Of a stretch of 64,000 bases of DNA, positions 51,423 to 60,469 are shown piece after piece. The DNA is from Verrucomicrobiota bacterium (GTDB lineage Bacteria > Verrucomicrobiota > Kiritimatiellia > CAIQIC01 > JAGNIJ01). How positions within the stretch are numbered: position 1 is the first letter of the stretch; the number at the start of each line of letters is the position of its first letter. The notes beneath the pieces are model-generated. The model was not told the DNA's origin. It did not search any database and saw only the letters and a list, made by a program, of their open reading frames with translations. A program made the translations under genes and the position numbers. The stretch is from NCBI GenBank assembly GCA_022710725.1, contig JAKLGK010000008.1:1-64000 (forward strand). The letters are read 5' to 3'.

Positions 51423-52081
51423 GCCGCCACCGTCGCTTTCTTCGCCCGCGCGCTGTGCTTCGCCTCGATCCAGTTCATGACGCCCATCAGGAGGCCGAGG
51501 GTGATGAACGCGCCCGGCGGGAGGATCATGATCACCCACGTCGACCAGTGCTCGGGGGCGGTCACCGGGATCACCCGCCAGCCCAGCCACTTGCCGAACC
51601 ACGTGCCGAAGCCCAGGATCTCGCGGATGGTCGCGATGCTCATCAGGCCCAGCATGAATCCGAGCGACTGCCCGACGGCGTCCATGAATGCCGTCCAGAC
51701 GCCCTGCTTGGCAGCGCAGATCTCGCAGCGCGCGATGATGATGCAGTTGACGATGACCAGCGGAATGTACGGCCCCAGCACCTTGCTCATGTCGTACATG
51801 TAAGCGGCCAGGAACCGGTCCGCAATCGTGACGAAGGCCGCGATGGTCAGCGTGAAGACCAGGATACGCAGGTGGGGCTTGAGCAAGCCGCGGATCAAGC
51901 TCGTCAGCACGTTGGAGCAGACCAGCACGAACAAGACGGTGCCCGCCATGGTCATGGCGCTTTCCATCGTGTTGGTCACCGCCAGCGTCGGGCAGATGCC
52001 GAGGATCTGGCGGTACGTCGGGTTCTCCGGGATGATCCCGTTGAGAAACCGCTCCACCGCTGTCGGCCCGTCTTGACTCAT
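51419..52081 (-). CDS. rnfE: Rnf electron transport complex subunit E
   Basis: A 220-residue integral membrane subunit, homologous to Nqr[39 protein letters not shown] and [20 protein letters not shown] are conserved, the Cys residues forming the other half of the shared cluster with RnfA. It is separated from rnfG by an 80-base spacer filled with hairpins, the only sizeable gap in the operon. Confidence 0.95.
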   Translation of the reverse strand: MSQDGPTAVERFLNGIIPENPTYRQILGICPTLAVTNTMESAMTMAGTVLFVLVCSNVLTSLIRGLLKPHLRILVFTLTIAAFVTIADRFLAAYMYDMSKVLGPYIPLVIVNCIIIARCEICAAKQGVWTAFMDAVGQSLGFMLGLMSIATIREILGFGTWFGKWLGWRVIPVTAPEHWSTWVIMILPPGAFITLGLLMGVMNWIEAKHSARAKKATVAA

Positions 52082-52110
52082 GGTCCTTTCATCCTGCTGC
52101 TCATCGTTCG

Positions 52111-52162
52111 GGCCACGCGCTTACGCGCGCGGCTACGTAGCCGCCGCCGTAAGGCGGTGGCC
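52111..52162. repeat. Small cloverleaf palindrome between rnfG and rnfE
   Basis: The outer stem GGCCAC (52111-52116) pairs with GTGGCC (52157-52162). Inside are three short hairpins: GCGC-TTAC-GCGC (52117-52128), the self-complementary GGCTACGTAGCC (52131-52142) and CCGCC-GTAA-GGCGG (52144-52157). The end touches the rnfG stop codon. The architecture matches the elements at 6098-6313 and 6377-6459. Confidence 0.75.
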
Positions 52163-52716
52163 TATTCCCTCAATCCTTCCCGGAGGCGCGCCACGGCGCC
52201 GTTCACGATGCCCGCCACGCTCACCGAGGAAATCGTCGCGCCGGTGACGCCCTGGATTTCGCTGTCCGACTTCGGCGCCGTCTTGGTCACCACCAGGTCG
52301 GGGATCGTGGGCTTGCCCTTGAACTGATCGCGCCACCGGGGCTCCGTGATGCGGTCGCCCAGGCCCGGCGTTTCCTTCTGCTCCAGCACGGAAAGTCCCG
52401 TGACGCGCGAGAGGTCCTTGTTCAGGCCCACCAGCAGGTCGAGGACGTCCGCGAAGCCCAGGCCGCGCGCGGGAATCATCCAGCCGACCTGTTCGCCCTG
52501 ATCGTTCAGCGCGCGGTATACGGTCTGACCGCCGATCGTCTCCGCCTGGCCGGTCGTGGCCCCCGGCACGAGCGACGGGATCTGGCCCAACGTGTCGTTG
52601 AGCTTGTTCTGCTCGATCCTCGGCTTCAGCGCCGCCTGCACGCCCGCCAGCGCCGCGCCGAACACGAGCGACAGCACGATCACCAGCCAGGCCTGGCCTA
52701 TGTACGAGTTCTTCAT
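52162..52716 (-). CDS. rnfG: Rnf electron transport complex subunit G
   Basis: A 184-residue flavoprotein with one N-terminal helix (about 8-28) and an extracytoplasmic FMN-binding domain. The covalent FMN attachment motif is TGATISS near residue 160, with the Thr as the likely attachment site. GWMIPARGLGFADVLDLLVG and LEQKETPGLGDRI are typical. The ATG overlaps rnfD by four bases. Confidence 0.95.
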   Translation of the reverse strand: MKNSYIGQAWLVIVLSLVFGAALAGVQAALKPRIEQNKLNDTLGQIPSLVPGATTGQAETIGGQTVYRALNDQGEQVGWMIPARGLGFADVLDLLVGLNKDLSRVTGLSVLEQKETPGLGDRITEPRWRDQFKGKPTIPDLVVTKTAPKSDSEIQGVTGATISSVSVAGIVNGAVARLREGLRE

Positions 52717-53726
52717 GCCGCCTTCTTCGCCGGGACCGGCCCCCCGACCGGCGTCGGGATCGTCGCGCGGTTAATCAGCGGGACCAGCGCGTTCATGATC
52801 AGCACCGAGAACATCACGCCCTCGGGATAGCCGCTCAACTTGCGGATCAGCATCACCAGCGCGCCCACGCCGAGCCCGAAGACGAACTTGCCGCGCGGCG
52901 CGAGCGGGCTGGAGACCGGGTCCGTCGCAATGAAGAACGCGCCGAACAGCAGCGCGCCGCCGCACAGCTCGTGGAGGACCGTCCACCCGGCGACCGGGCT
53001 GAACCACTGGACCAGCAAGCCGATGACCGCCGTGGCCGCGATCACGCCGGCGGGGATCTCCCACGAGGCCGTCCGTCGCAGGCACAGGTAGGCGCCGCCG
53101 AGCAGGCAGGCCAGGGCGCTCGTTTCGCCGATCGAACCGTTGGTCGCGCCGAGGAACAGGGGCAGCAGGCCGGTGCTCTGGCCCAGCATCTTCAGCGCCG
53201 TCAGCGGCGTCGCGTGCGTCAGGCCGTCGATCGGGGAGTCCGGCACCACGTAGGCGGAGGCCCCCAGCGCGGCCGGGAAGGCGATCATCGCGAACGCGCG
53301 CCCGAGCATTGCCGGGTTGAAGATGTTCTGGCCGACGCCGCCGAAGATCACCTTGCCGATGCCGATCGCGACGAACGACCCGACCGCGCCGGCATACCAG
53401 GGCGCCTTCGCCGGGAGCGAGAAGGCGAGGATCGCGCCGGTGACCAGCGCCGACCCGTCGCGGACCAGGATCGGTTTCTTCCGCATCGCGGTGAAGAGCG
53501 CCTCGGCGGCGACCGCGCTGACCATGCAGATCGCCAACTGGATCACCGCGTAGAGCCGGAACTGCCACAGGGCGGCCACGAGGACAGGCACCAGCGCCAG
53601 CAGCACGTCGAACATCATCCGCTGCGTCGTCAGCGCCCCGCCGAACAGGTGCGGGGCCGGGGCGATATGGATCGCCGGCGACGGCATGACAGCCGGTGCT
53701 TCCGTTGTTGACGTGGCCGTATCCAT
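52713..53726 (-). CDS. rnfD: Rnf electron transport complex subunit D
   Basis: A 337-residue membrane flavoprotein with nine or ten helices, homologous to NqrB. RDGSALVTGAILAFSLP, GVGQNIFNPAMLGRAFAM and the FMN site DGLTHATPLTAL (Thr in the T-H-A-T run) are visible. GAFFIATDPVSSPLAPRGK is conserved near the C-terminus. Its ATG overlaps the rnfC stop by one base. Confidence 0.95.
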   Translation of the reverse strand: MDTATSTTEAPAVMPSPAIHIAPAPHLFGGALTTQRMMFDVLLALVPVLVAALWQFRLYAVIQLAICMVSAVAAEALFTAMRKKPILVRDGSALVTGAILAFSLPAKAPWYAGAVGSFVAIGIGKVIFGGVGQNIFNPAMLGRAFAMIAFPAALGASAYVVPDSPIDGLTHATPLTALKMLGQSTGLLPLFLGATNGSIGETSALACLLGGAYLCLRRTASWEIPAGVIAATAVIGLLVQWFSPVAGWTVLHELCGGALLFGAFFIATDPVSSPLAPRGKFVFGLGVGALVMLIRKLSGYPEGVMFSVLIMNALVPLINRATIPTPVGGPVPAKKAA

Positions 53727-55081
53727 TATTCCTTCGGCAATTGGGCTTTACCCATGCGCATCAATTGGACCAGCGGGATCGCCGCCGGACAGACATAGGC
53801 GCAGCAGCCGCACTCGCAGCAGGCCATCAGGTGGTAGCGCCGGGCCATATCCCAGTCCTGGTAGCGCGAGGCCAGGGCCAGGCGCGTGGGGACCAGGTTC
53901 AGCGGGCAGACGTCCACGCAACGCCCGCAGCGGACGCAGGCGGTCTCCTCGACGGCCTTCAGGTCGTCGTGGGTCAGGACCGTGATGCCGCTGGTGCCCT
54001 TGGTGACGGTGATGTTCAGATCGTTCAGGGCGAAGCCCATCATCGGGCCTCCCGCGATCACGCGGGCCGCGTCGGGTTTGAGCCCGCCGCAGAAATCGAT
54101 CAGGTCCTTGTAGCTCGAGCCGATCGGCGCCAGGACGTTTTTCGGCTGCGCGATGCCCGCGCCGGTGACGCTGACCACGCGGTGCGTCAGCGTTTTCCCG
54201 CGCAGCACGGCCGCGGCGAGCGCGGCGGAGGTCCCGACGTTCATGACCACGACGCCGACATCCAGCGGCAGGCCGCCGGTCGGTACTTCGCGATCCAGCG
54301 CGGCCGGGATCACCTGCCGCTCGCCGCCCATCGGGTAGCGCGTCTCCATCACGCGGACCTCGACGCCCGTGCCCTCGGCGGCCCTGCGCAGAGACTCGAC
54401 GGCCGCCGGCTTGTTATCCTCAACGGCGATAACCAGTTGTGTTGCTCCCGTGGCGCGGGCGGCCAGCAGCGCGCCGGTGACGATCGGGCGCGGGAACTCG
54501 ATCATCAAACGGTAGTCGGAAGTCAGGTAGGGCTCGCACTCGCAGCCGTTCAGTAGCAGCGTGTCCACGGGCCGCTTCTCGTTGCGCGTCAGCTTGACGT
54601 GCGTCGGGAAGGCCGCGCCGCCAAGGCCCACGAGGCCCGCCTCGCGCGCCGTCTGTGCGATCTGCTCCGGCGACTGCGCATCCAGGCCGGACACCGGCCA
54701 GTCGCCGCCGAGCAGGGAGGCCTTCAATTCGTCCGCGGAAAGCTGGTTCGGGCCCGTCTTGATCGGGATCGTCTTCACGTGCCGCCCGTTTGGGAGCGTC
54801 GTGACGGACGGCATGCCGACGGCGCCGGCGACGGAGGCATGGACCGGCGCGGTGATGAAGCCCTTTCCCTCGCCGATCTTCTGGCCCAGCGTCACCTCGT
54901 CCTTGACCTTCACCAGCGGCTCGCAGGGCGCGCCGGTATGCTGGAGAAGGGGGATGGCCACCTGCACCGGATTCGGCATAATTTCGATGGGCACTTCGGC
55001 CGCAAAGCCTTTTCGTTCAGGGGGATGGATGCCCCGCGCGAAGGTGCCTGGGCCCGGGGCTCTGGAAGGCGCGGCGATCAC
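53726..55081 (-). CDS. rnfC: Rnf electron transport complex subunit C
   Basis: A 451-residue NADH-side subunit. An N-terminal barrel-sandwich region (FARGIHPPERKGFA...) is followed by a NuoF-like NADH/FMN fold with GLVGLGGAAFPTHVKL and NGCECEPYLTSDYRLM, and two [4Fe-4S] clusters: CVRCGRCVDVCP and CCECGCCAYVCP. The GTG at 55081 overlaps the stop of the small membrane protein (GTGA). The order C-D-G-E-A-B is the standard Rnf order. Confidence 0.96.
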   Translation of the reverse strand: MIAAPSRAPGPGTFARGIHPPERKGFAAEVPIEIMPNPVQVAIPLLQHTGAPCEPLVKVKDEVTLGQKIGEGKGFITAPVHASVAGAVGMPSVTTLPNGRHVKTIPIKTGPNQLSADELKASLLGGDWPVSGLDAQSPEQIAQTAREAGLVGLGGAAFPTHVKLTRNEKRPVDTLLLNGCECEPYLTSDYRLMIEFPRPIVTGALLAARATGATQLVIAVEDNKPAAVESLRRAAEGTGVEVRVMETRYPMGGERQVIPAALDREVPTGGLPLDVGVVVMNVGTSAALAAAVLRGKTLTHRVVSVTGAGIAQPKNVLAPIGSSYKDLIDFCGGLKPDAARVIAGGPMMGFALNDLNITVTKGTSGITVLTHDDLKAVEETACVRCGRCVDVCPLNLVPTRLALASRYQDWDMARRYHLMACCECGCCAYVCPAAIPLVQLMRMGKAQLPKE

Positions 55082-55371
55082 GGCACAACCTTCTTATGTC
55101 GGCGGATGAAGCGAGTGAGAATGGACGCGGCGGCTACGCCGGCGGCGAAGCCGGCCAGCGCCCCGGTCAATTGGCCGGACGGCCCGCTGCGGATCCAGAG
55201 CGCGCCCGCGATCGCGGTGGCCAGGGGCAGCAGGAATACCGAAGCGGAAGCCAGCACCATGCGGCCGCCGGCCAGCGCGTCGGGCGCGCTCGGCGGAAGG
55301 CTGCCGCCCATGGAGCACTGCTCGCAGGCTCCGGAGCATGATTCCGGCCTGTTGGTCTGGACCTGGTTCAT
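55078..55371 (-). CDS. Small RseC-like membrane protein preceding rnf
   Basis: A 97-residue protein from the ATG at 55371 (an ATG at 55410 is possible). The Cys-rich start CSGACEQCSMG is followed by two hydrophobic segments (about 34-55 and 61-80) and a basic end. This is the layout of RseC/SoxR-reducing-system proteins, which often accompany rnf genes, although the N-terminal beta-domain is shorter here. It is translationally coupled to rnfC, so it is part of the operon, perhaps in assembly or cluster insertion. Confidence 0.6.
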   Translation of the reverse strand: MNQVQTNRPESCSGACEQCSMGGSLPPSAPDALAGGRMVLASASVFLLPLATAIAGALWIRSGPSGQLTGALAGFAAGVAAASILTRFIRRHKKVVP

Positions 55372-55420
55372 CGGGGCCAATATGTCTAGCGTTCTATGCT
55401 CGGGATACAAGAAAAAAAAC

Positions 55421-55447
55421 AGCCGGGCGAGGCCCGTTGCTTTTTTT
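55421..55447. terminator. Intrinsic-terminator-like hairpin in the divergent gap upstream of rnf
   Basis: AGC-CGGGC-GAG-GCCCG-TT-GCT is followed by seven T residues on the plus strand, and on the minus strand the same stem is followed by eight. It lies between two divergent starts (rnf operon leftward, receiver gene rightward), where a terminator is unexpected. It may be an attenuator in one of the leaders. Confidence 0.55.
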
Positions 55448-55549
55448 GTAGGAAAACCGGAAGGGCATGTTTTATGATTGTGCCCGTCGCAGCGCGCCGG
55501 TAGTTAGTCACAGGGATAAGCCCAGTTCCGGCGAATCGGCGGGCCGTTC

Positions 55550-55984
55550 ATGGACATGAAGAAAATATCGGCACTGGTCATCGACGACAACAGCGAGGTG
55601 CTCACGCTGTTCAAGACCCTTTTCTTCTCCGAGGGCATCGCCTGCGACACGGCGCACAACGGCCATGAAGGCCTGGAGAAGCTGGGGCAGAACCGCTACG
55701 ACATCGTGTTCCTAGACCTGATCATGCCGGATGTGGACGGCGAGACCCTGCTGGGCATCATTCACCGGAAGTTCCCCGGACTCCACGTGGTGGTCATGTC
55801 CGTGCAGGACGACGACGGCGTGATCAACGAGATCATGGCCCTGGGCGCGAAGGCCTACCTCGTCAAGCCGTCATCCACCGCCGCCATCCTGGACTGCGTG
55901 CGCAACGTCGAGCGGCATAAGACCGCCGACGAAGTCCGCGCCGACCTCCTGAACGCCCGGCCCCAGGAGTCCGCCGGAAAATAG
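55550..55984 (+). CDS. Stand-alone response-regulator receiver
   Basis: A 144-residue single receiver domain, CheY/Spo0F-like. Acidic pair in LVIDDNSE, phospho-Asp in DIVFLDLIMPDVDGE, the Ser of VVMSVQDDD in place of the usual Thr/Ser switch, and Lys in AYLVKPSS. There is no output domain. It may receive phosphate from the orphan kinases elsewhere in the window. It lies 22 bases upstream of hpt. Confidence 0.9.
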   Translation: MDMKKISALVIDDNSEVLTLFKTLFFSEGIACDTAHNGHEGLEKLGQNRYDIVFLDLIMPDVDGETLLGIIHRKFPGLHVVVMSVQDDDGVINEIMALGAKAYLVKPSSTAAILDCVRNVERHKTADEVRADLLNARPQESAGK

Positions 55985-56006
55985 CCGGCGCCTCTTTTTT
56001 TTACCC

Positions 56007-56558
56007 ATGCGGCCGCACCATATTCGCGACGTCCTGTTCACCGACGCGGAGATCGCCCGCCGGCTGGACACGCTCGTGGGCGCCCTGGCCGACGAATGCC
56101 GCGCGGCGGACTTCGTGATGATCGGCATCCTGCGCGGCAGCTTCATGTTCCTCGCCGACCTCGTGCGCCTGCTGTACCGGCACGATGTCCACCCGCGCAT
56201 CGATTTCATCACGCTGGAAAGCTACGGGTCGGGGACGGAATCCTCGGGCCAGGTGCGGGTGACCAAGGACATCACCCTGGACGTGCGCGGCGCGCACGTG
56301 CTGCTGGTGGACGACATCTTGGACACCGGCCGCACGCTCTCTTTCGCCCGGCAATGGATCGGGGAGAAGGGCGCGGCCGCCGTCCGGACCTGCACGCTGC
56401 TGGACAAGCCTTCGCGGCGGGTCGTGCCCTGCCGGGCCGACCACGTGGGGTTCGCGGTGGAAAACCACTTCGTCGTGGGCTACGGGCTCGACTACGACGG
56501 CCGCTACCGGGAACTGCCGTACATCGCCAGGGTCACGTTCCTCGACGAGCCCGGCTGA
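56007..56558 (+). CDS. hpt: Hypoxanthine phosphoribosyltransferase
   Basis: A 183-residue purine-salvage enzyme. It joins hypoxanthine or guanine to PRPP. The PRPP-binding motif is VLLVDDILDTGRTLSFA, the N-terminal region has MIGILRGSFMFLADLVR, and DFITLESYGSGTESSGQVRV is the flexible loop. The C-terminal VGYGLDYDGRYRELPYI is conserved. It is probably expressed with the receiver gene upstream. Confidence 0.95.
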   Translation: MRPHHIRDVLFTDAEIARRLDTLVGALADECRAADFVMIGILRGSFMFLADLVRLLYRHDVHPRIDFITLESYGSGTESSGQVRVTKDITLDVRGAHVLLVDDILDTGRTLSFARQWIGEKGAAAVRTCTLLDKPSRRVVPCRADHVGFAVENHFVVGYGLDYDGRYRELPYIARVTFLDEPG

Positions 56559-56574
56559 TCCCGTCTTTCGCCGC

Positions 56575-57231
56575 TCACTCGACCAGGTCGATCAGGTCCC
56601 GCACGGGATCCTTCGGCTGGGACTGGGCCGGCGCGCTTCCGGGCTGGGGCGGTTGGGATGCATCCCCGCCGCCGTTCCCGCCGCCGTCGGGGCGACCCCG
56701 GCCGCCGCCATCCGAACGTCCGCCGCCGCGCGGACGGCGCCGGCGCCGGGAATTCATGCGGCTGTCGCCGCCTCCGCCGCCGTCCGGCCGCCCGCCGCCA
56801 CCCCCGGTATCGAAGGCCCGGCGGAAAGTGCCGGGACGGATAAGGGAGCCGCCTTGCTCGGCAACCTTCTTCTCCACCTCGGGGTGAGCCGAGACCACGA
56901 CCGCCCGGCCCGCGCCCGCGCGGCGGAACAGTTCGACGATCCGGTCCGGGAGCGCCGCCGCGTTTTCCACGAAGAAAACCTGGACGGGGCCGAAATTCTC
57001 GCCCTCGGCGACCTCGCGCAGCGGGCGGCCCTCGAAAACCGCCTGGGCCTGTATCTTTTCCCGCTCCACGAACCGCGAAAGCTGCTGCAGCACCTGCACC
57101 TGGTCGCGCGGACTTAACCGGTCCCCGGGACGCGCCGCCCCGTGCAGCGGCGCCGCGTCCAGGATGTAGATCCTTCCCGCCCCGCCGCTCTTCGCGCCGA
57201 ATAACTTCTTTAAACCATCCAACAAACTCAT
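56575..57231 (-). CDS. NYN/YacP-like domain protein with Gly/Arg-rich tail
   Basis: A 218-residue protein from the ATG at 57231. Residues about 18-140 resemble a NYN (PIN-like RNase) fold: IYILDAAPLHG where NYN has ILDGYN, then VQAQAVFEGR-like and AVVVSAHPEVEKKVAEQGG where NYN has the V-T-S-D strand. Several of the acidic catalytic positions are not evident, so activity is doubtful. Residues about 143-200 are an RGG-like Gly/Arg/Asp-rich tail, typical of RNA-binding proteins. It is convergent with hpt and stands alone. Confidence 0.6.
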   Translation of the reverse strand: MSLLDGLKKLFGAKSGGAGRIYILDAAPLHGAARPGDRLSPRDQVQVLQQLSRFVEREKIQAQAVFEGRPLREVAEGENFGPVQVFFVENAAALPDRIVELFRRAGAGRAVVVSAHPEVEKKVAEQGGSLIRPGTFRRAFDTGGGGGRPDGGGGGDSRMNSRRRRRPRGGGRSDGGGRGRPDGGGNGGGDASQPPQPGSAPAQSQPKDPVRDLIDLVE

Positions 57232-57344
57232 GCTCGCTCCTGTTCGCCCGTTTCCGCCGGGAATACGGCGGAAAACACATGGTGGCCGGACACTATCACG
57301 GCCCTCAAAGCCGTAGCAAGGGGGATTTGACGGCGCCCGCCGCG

Positions 57345-59051
57345 TCAGGCCTGGACCAGCCACTCGCAGGCATAGGGCCGCAGGGCCAGGCGCCCGCCCT
57401 CGGGATGCGAGCGCGCCGGGAATCCCGGCAGCGCTTCCCAGGCGGCCCCGTCGGGCAGAGACGCTTCGATCGTCCGCCCGCTGCAGTTGTGGAGGGCCAA
57501 AACGCGCTGGCCACCCTCCGGGGCCGCGCGCTCAAGAGCAAACAGCGCGGGATCCAGGTCCAGGACGGCCTGGGCGGCGTCCGGATGAAAAGCCGGGCAG
57601 GCCGCCCGGCATTGCAGCAGGGCGAGCAGATCGCGAAGCAGGCGCGACGCGGGCGAGGCGGGATCGTCGAGGCGCGACGCCAGTTCCGCCTCGTTCCATG
57701 CATGGCGGTTGATCGAGCGGGCCCGGCCCGTGCGGGAAACGGCGTCCGGATCGTTGGGGGTGGACGTCAGGGTGTGCAGGTAAAACGCCGGGATGCCCTT
57801 CAGGGCCATCATCACGGCCTGCGAGCAGAGGAACCGCGCCGCGTGCCGCCCGGGATCCGGATCGGCCATGGCGCTGTACCACGAAATGTTCAGTTCGTAC
57901 GCGCTCTCGCTCCCGTCGCTGTTCCGCCGGCGCGAGACCTGTCCGCCCCGGTCGCGGGTTTCTTTTTCCATCCATTCCACCTCGCCGTCGGGAACGAGCC
58001 CGTGCAGCGGGCGCAACCCGATGCCGTCGTGCGAGGCTGTGAAATTCAGGAAGGTGCAGCCCGGAGGCGGGTCGGCGAGGGCGGCCGCCCACCGGGTCAG
58101 GGCGGTGGCGTCGCCGCGCCAGAACGCGTGCAGGAGGAGCGGCGGGAGGCTGAACTGGTACACCATCTGCGACTCGTCGCCCCGGCCGAAATAGCTCACG
58201 TTCTCCTCGTGCGGAACGTTGGTTTCCGTCAGCAGAATAGTTTGCGGGGAAACGAGTTGCAGGAAATCCCTCATCACCCGCACGATCTCGTGGGTCTCCG
58301 GCAGGTGGAGGCAGGAGGTGCCCGGTTTTTTCCAGAGGTAGGCGACGGCGTCCAGGCGGATCACGCGGGCGCCCATGGCGATGTAGAAGAGCAGGATGTC
58401 GAGTATCTCGAACAGAACATCGGGATTGGAATAATCGAGGTCCACCTGGTCCTCGCTGAACGTGGTCCAGACGCGCCGGTCGCCCGCGCGCGTCCGGGCG
58501 GCGTGCAGCAGCGGCGTGCTGCGCGGACGGACCACGGCCGACAGGTCGGCGGCCGGGTCGGCCTCGACGAAGAAATGACGGCCCGGGGCGACGCCCGCGA
58601 GGTAATCGAGGAACCAGCCGCTCCGGCGGGACACGTGGTTCAACACCAGGTCGAAGGCCAGGTTGAATCGCTCCTTCAGGGCGCGAACATCCGGCCAGTC
58701 GCCGAGGGCGGGATCGACCGTGCGGTAGTGGACCACCGAGAACCCGTCGTCGGAGGAGGAGGGGAAGAAGGGCAGGACGTGGACCGTGCTGATCGCGCCG
58801 GCCAGCCGCCGGTCCAGGAATCGTTTCAGCGTGGCCAGGGGTTTTTCGCCGGCGGTCCGGATCGAATCCGCGTAGGTGATGAGCCAGGCATCCTTCTCGC
58901 TCCACGGGGGGGCCGACGGGGCCTCCTCGATGCCGTAGCGTCCGACCAGCATGGCGAGCCGCGACAGGCATCGGTCCGCGGCCGGCCCGTACAGCCGCTC
59001 GAACCGCGCGCGCAGCCTCGCCATGGTTTCGCTGGCCCAGTAGCGGCTCAT
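57345..59051 (-). CDS. GH13_18 sugar phosphorylase (glucosylglycerate or sucrose phosphorylase type)
   Basis: A 568-residue enzyme of the sucrose-phosphorylase subfamily. LITYADSIRTAGEKPLATL, HVLPFFPSSSDDGFSVVHYR, nucleophile Asp in VIRLDAVAYLWK, acid/base Glu in ILLTETNVPHEEN and the third acid in ASHDGIGLRP are all present. These enzymes split a glucoside with phosphate to give glucose 1-phosphate. Next to GpgS and a GT4, glucosylglycerate is the most likely substrate; sucrose is the alternative. The ATG overlaps the GT4 stop. Confidence 0.9.
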   Translation of the reverse strand: MSRYWASETMARLRARFERLYGPAADRCLSRLAMLVGRYGIEEAPSAPPWSEKDAWLITYADSIRTAGEKPLATLKRFLDRRLAGAISTVHVLPFFPSSSDDGFSVVHYRTVDPALGDWPDVRALKERFNLAFDLVLNHVSRRSGWFLDYLAGVAPGRHFFVEADPAADLSAVVRPRSTPLLHAARTRAGDRRVWTTFSEDQVDLDYSNPDVLFEILDILLFYIAMGARVIRLDAVAYLWKKPGTSCLHLPETHEIVRVMRDFLQLVSPQTILLTETNVPHEENVSYFGRGDESQMVYQFSLPPLLLHAFWRGDATALTRWAAALADPPPGCTFLNFTASHDGIGLRPLHGLVPDGEVEWMEKETRDRGGQVSRRRNSDGSESAYELNISWYSAMADPDPGRHAARFLCSQAVMMALKGIPAFYLHTLTSTPNDPDAVSRTGRARSINRHAWNEAELASRLDDPASPASRLLRDLLALLQCRAACPAFHPDAAQAVLDLDPALFALERAAPEGGQRVLALHNCSGRTIEASLPDGAAWEALPGFPARSHPEGGRLALRPYACEWLVQA

Positions 59052-60322
59052 ACGTTCGCGAGACCCCGGATGTTGATGATCAGCGTGCGCAGGCGGCGGC
59101 GCAGCACGGCGTAGCTGTAGTGGCGAAGAGCCACCTGGTAATTGTGCTCGACCATGTCCTGCCGGTACGCGGGGTCCTCCAAGATGCGCCGGACCTCGGC
59201 GACGATCTCGCGCGTCAGGTAGCCTTCCATGATCGGACACCGGAACCCCTTGGGCTCAATGTCCCGGGCGAAATTATCATAACGATTTACCAGCACGGGC
59301 TTTTTAAAATACACGGCCTCGAGGAATGCGTTGCCGAAACCTTCGTAGAAGCTGGGGTAGGTCACGAAGTCCGCGTGGGGATAGAGGTCCCAGAGCGTGT
59401 ACATTTTCTGCCCTTGCCCGTTGACCTGCCGGGTGTCGGCGACCCGCGTGGCGAAAAAGCGCACGTCGACACCGGCCTTCTTCGCGTAGGTCGTGAGGGT
59501 TTCGAGGTAGTCCGTGCCCTCGTCGCCGGCCTCGTGCGAGATGACCAGCTTGCAGCGCTTGTCCGCCAGCGCCTGGACCAGGCTGATGGCATGCCCGATG
59601 CCCTTGCGCGGCACGATGCGGGTCGGCTGCAGGATCAGGATATCGTCCGGCGCGAGACCGAGCTCGACGCGCGCGTCGGCGGCGTAGCCGTCCGAGGGCG
59701 GAGGCGGATTCTCGAAGTCCAGGACGTTGGGCACGAGCAGCGAGGGCACGGCCTTCCGGCGCGCCAGCTCCTCCTGGGCCGACTGGTTGATCACCACGTG
59801 CTGCAGTTCGCGGTCGCGCGAGGGGAACGCCATGTCCAGGTAATCGTTCACGGCGTTGACGGAAAAGCGGGTGCGCTCCCAGTAGAAATCGTGATGGTGC
59901 CCGATGGCGGGGAGGTGCGTCTCGGACATCAGCTCGCTCAAGGCCAGGCCCAGGGGCACGTGCATGGGGATGGCCAGCACGTTCTCGAGGACCATGATCC
60001 GGACATCGAACCGGCGCAGGAAATCGTAGAGCGTCTCCTTGAGGTACTCGCTCATCGCCCGGATGCGGCGGGTGACCAGCGGCGAGCGGGCGGTCTTGCC
60101 CCAGATCCGCTCGTTGATCCAGAGGTTTTCCGGGTGGCCGAAAAACGCCTCGGGGACGCACCCGCTGGCCTCCGGCGGCGCCTCGAGGCGGCCCGCGTAC
60201 CAGAAGCAGCGGTGGCCTTCCCCCTCCAGGACGCGCGCCCACTTGTACGCCTCCAAGGTCACCCCGTCCGTGCCGGCGAAGCGCGTGGAAATAAAGCCGA
60301 TGTTCTCGATCTCCGCCGTCAC
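59048..60322 (-). CDS. GT4 glycosyltransferase of the glucosylglycerate cluster
   Basis: A 424-residue GT-B enzyme. The N-terminal GFISTRFAGTDGVTLEAYKW is the acceptor-side loop, and the C-terminal half has ILQPTRIVPRKGIGHAISLV and TYPSFYEGFGNAFLEAVYF with the E-x7-E motif. In Petrotoga and Thermotoga, GT4 enzymes beside GpgS add mannose to glucosylglycerate, so a mannosylglucosylglycerate synthase role is possible. That is inference from neighbourhood, not residue evidence. It is the first gene of a two-gene unit with the phosphorylase, divergent from the gpgS unit across 147 bases. Confidence 0.85.
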   Translation of the reverse strand: MTAEIENIGFISTRFAGTDGVTLEAYKWARVLEGEGHRCFWYAGRLEAPPEASGCVPEAFFGHPENLWINERIWGKTARSPLVTRRIRAMSEYLKETLYDFLRRFDVRIMVLENVLAIPMHVPLGLALSELMSETHLPAIGHHHDFYWERTRFSVNAVNDYLDMAFPSRDRELQHVVINQSAQEELARRKAVPSLLVPNVLDFENPPPPSDGYAADARVELGLAPDDILILQPTRIVPRKGIGHAISLVQALADKRCKLVISHEAGDEGTDYLETLTTYAKKAGVDVRFFATRVADTRQVNGQGQKMYTLWDLYPHADFVTYPSFYEGFGNAFLEAVYFKKPVLVNRYDNFARDIEPKGFRCPIMEGYLTREIVAEVRRILEDPAYRQDMVEHNYQVALRHYSYAVLRRRLRTLIINIRGLANV

Positions 60323-60469
60323 GCCGCCCGCCTTCCGCGACTCCCTGGTTCGGTGACCTTCACACCATTATTTTAGTCCGGCGCAGACGCCCGGTCAATC
60401 GCGCCCGCGCAATCCGGCCCTTTTTCTCTCGACGCCCGCGCGCCCGCGCGCTATGAAAAGGACGCGCCC

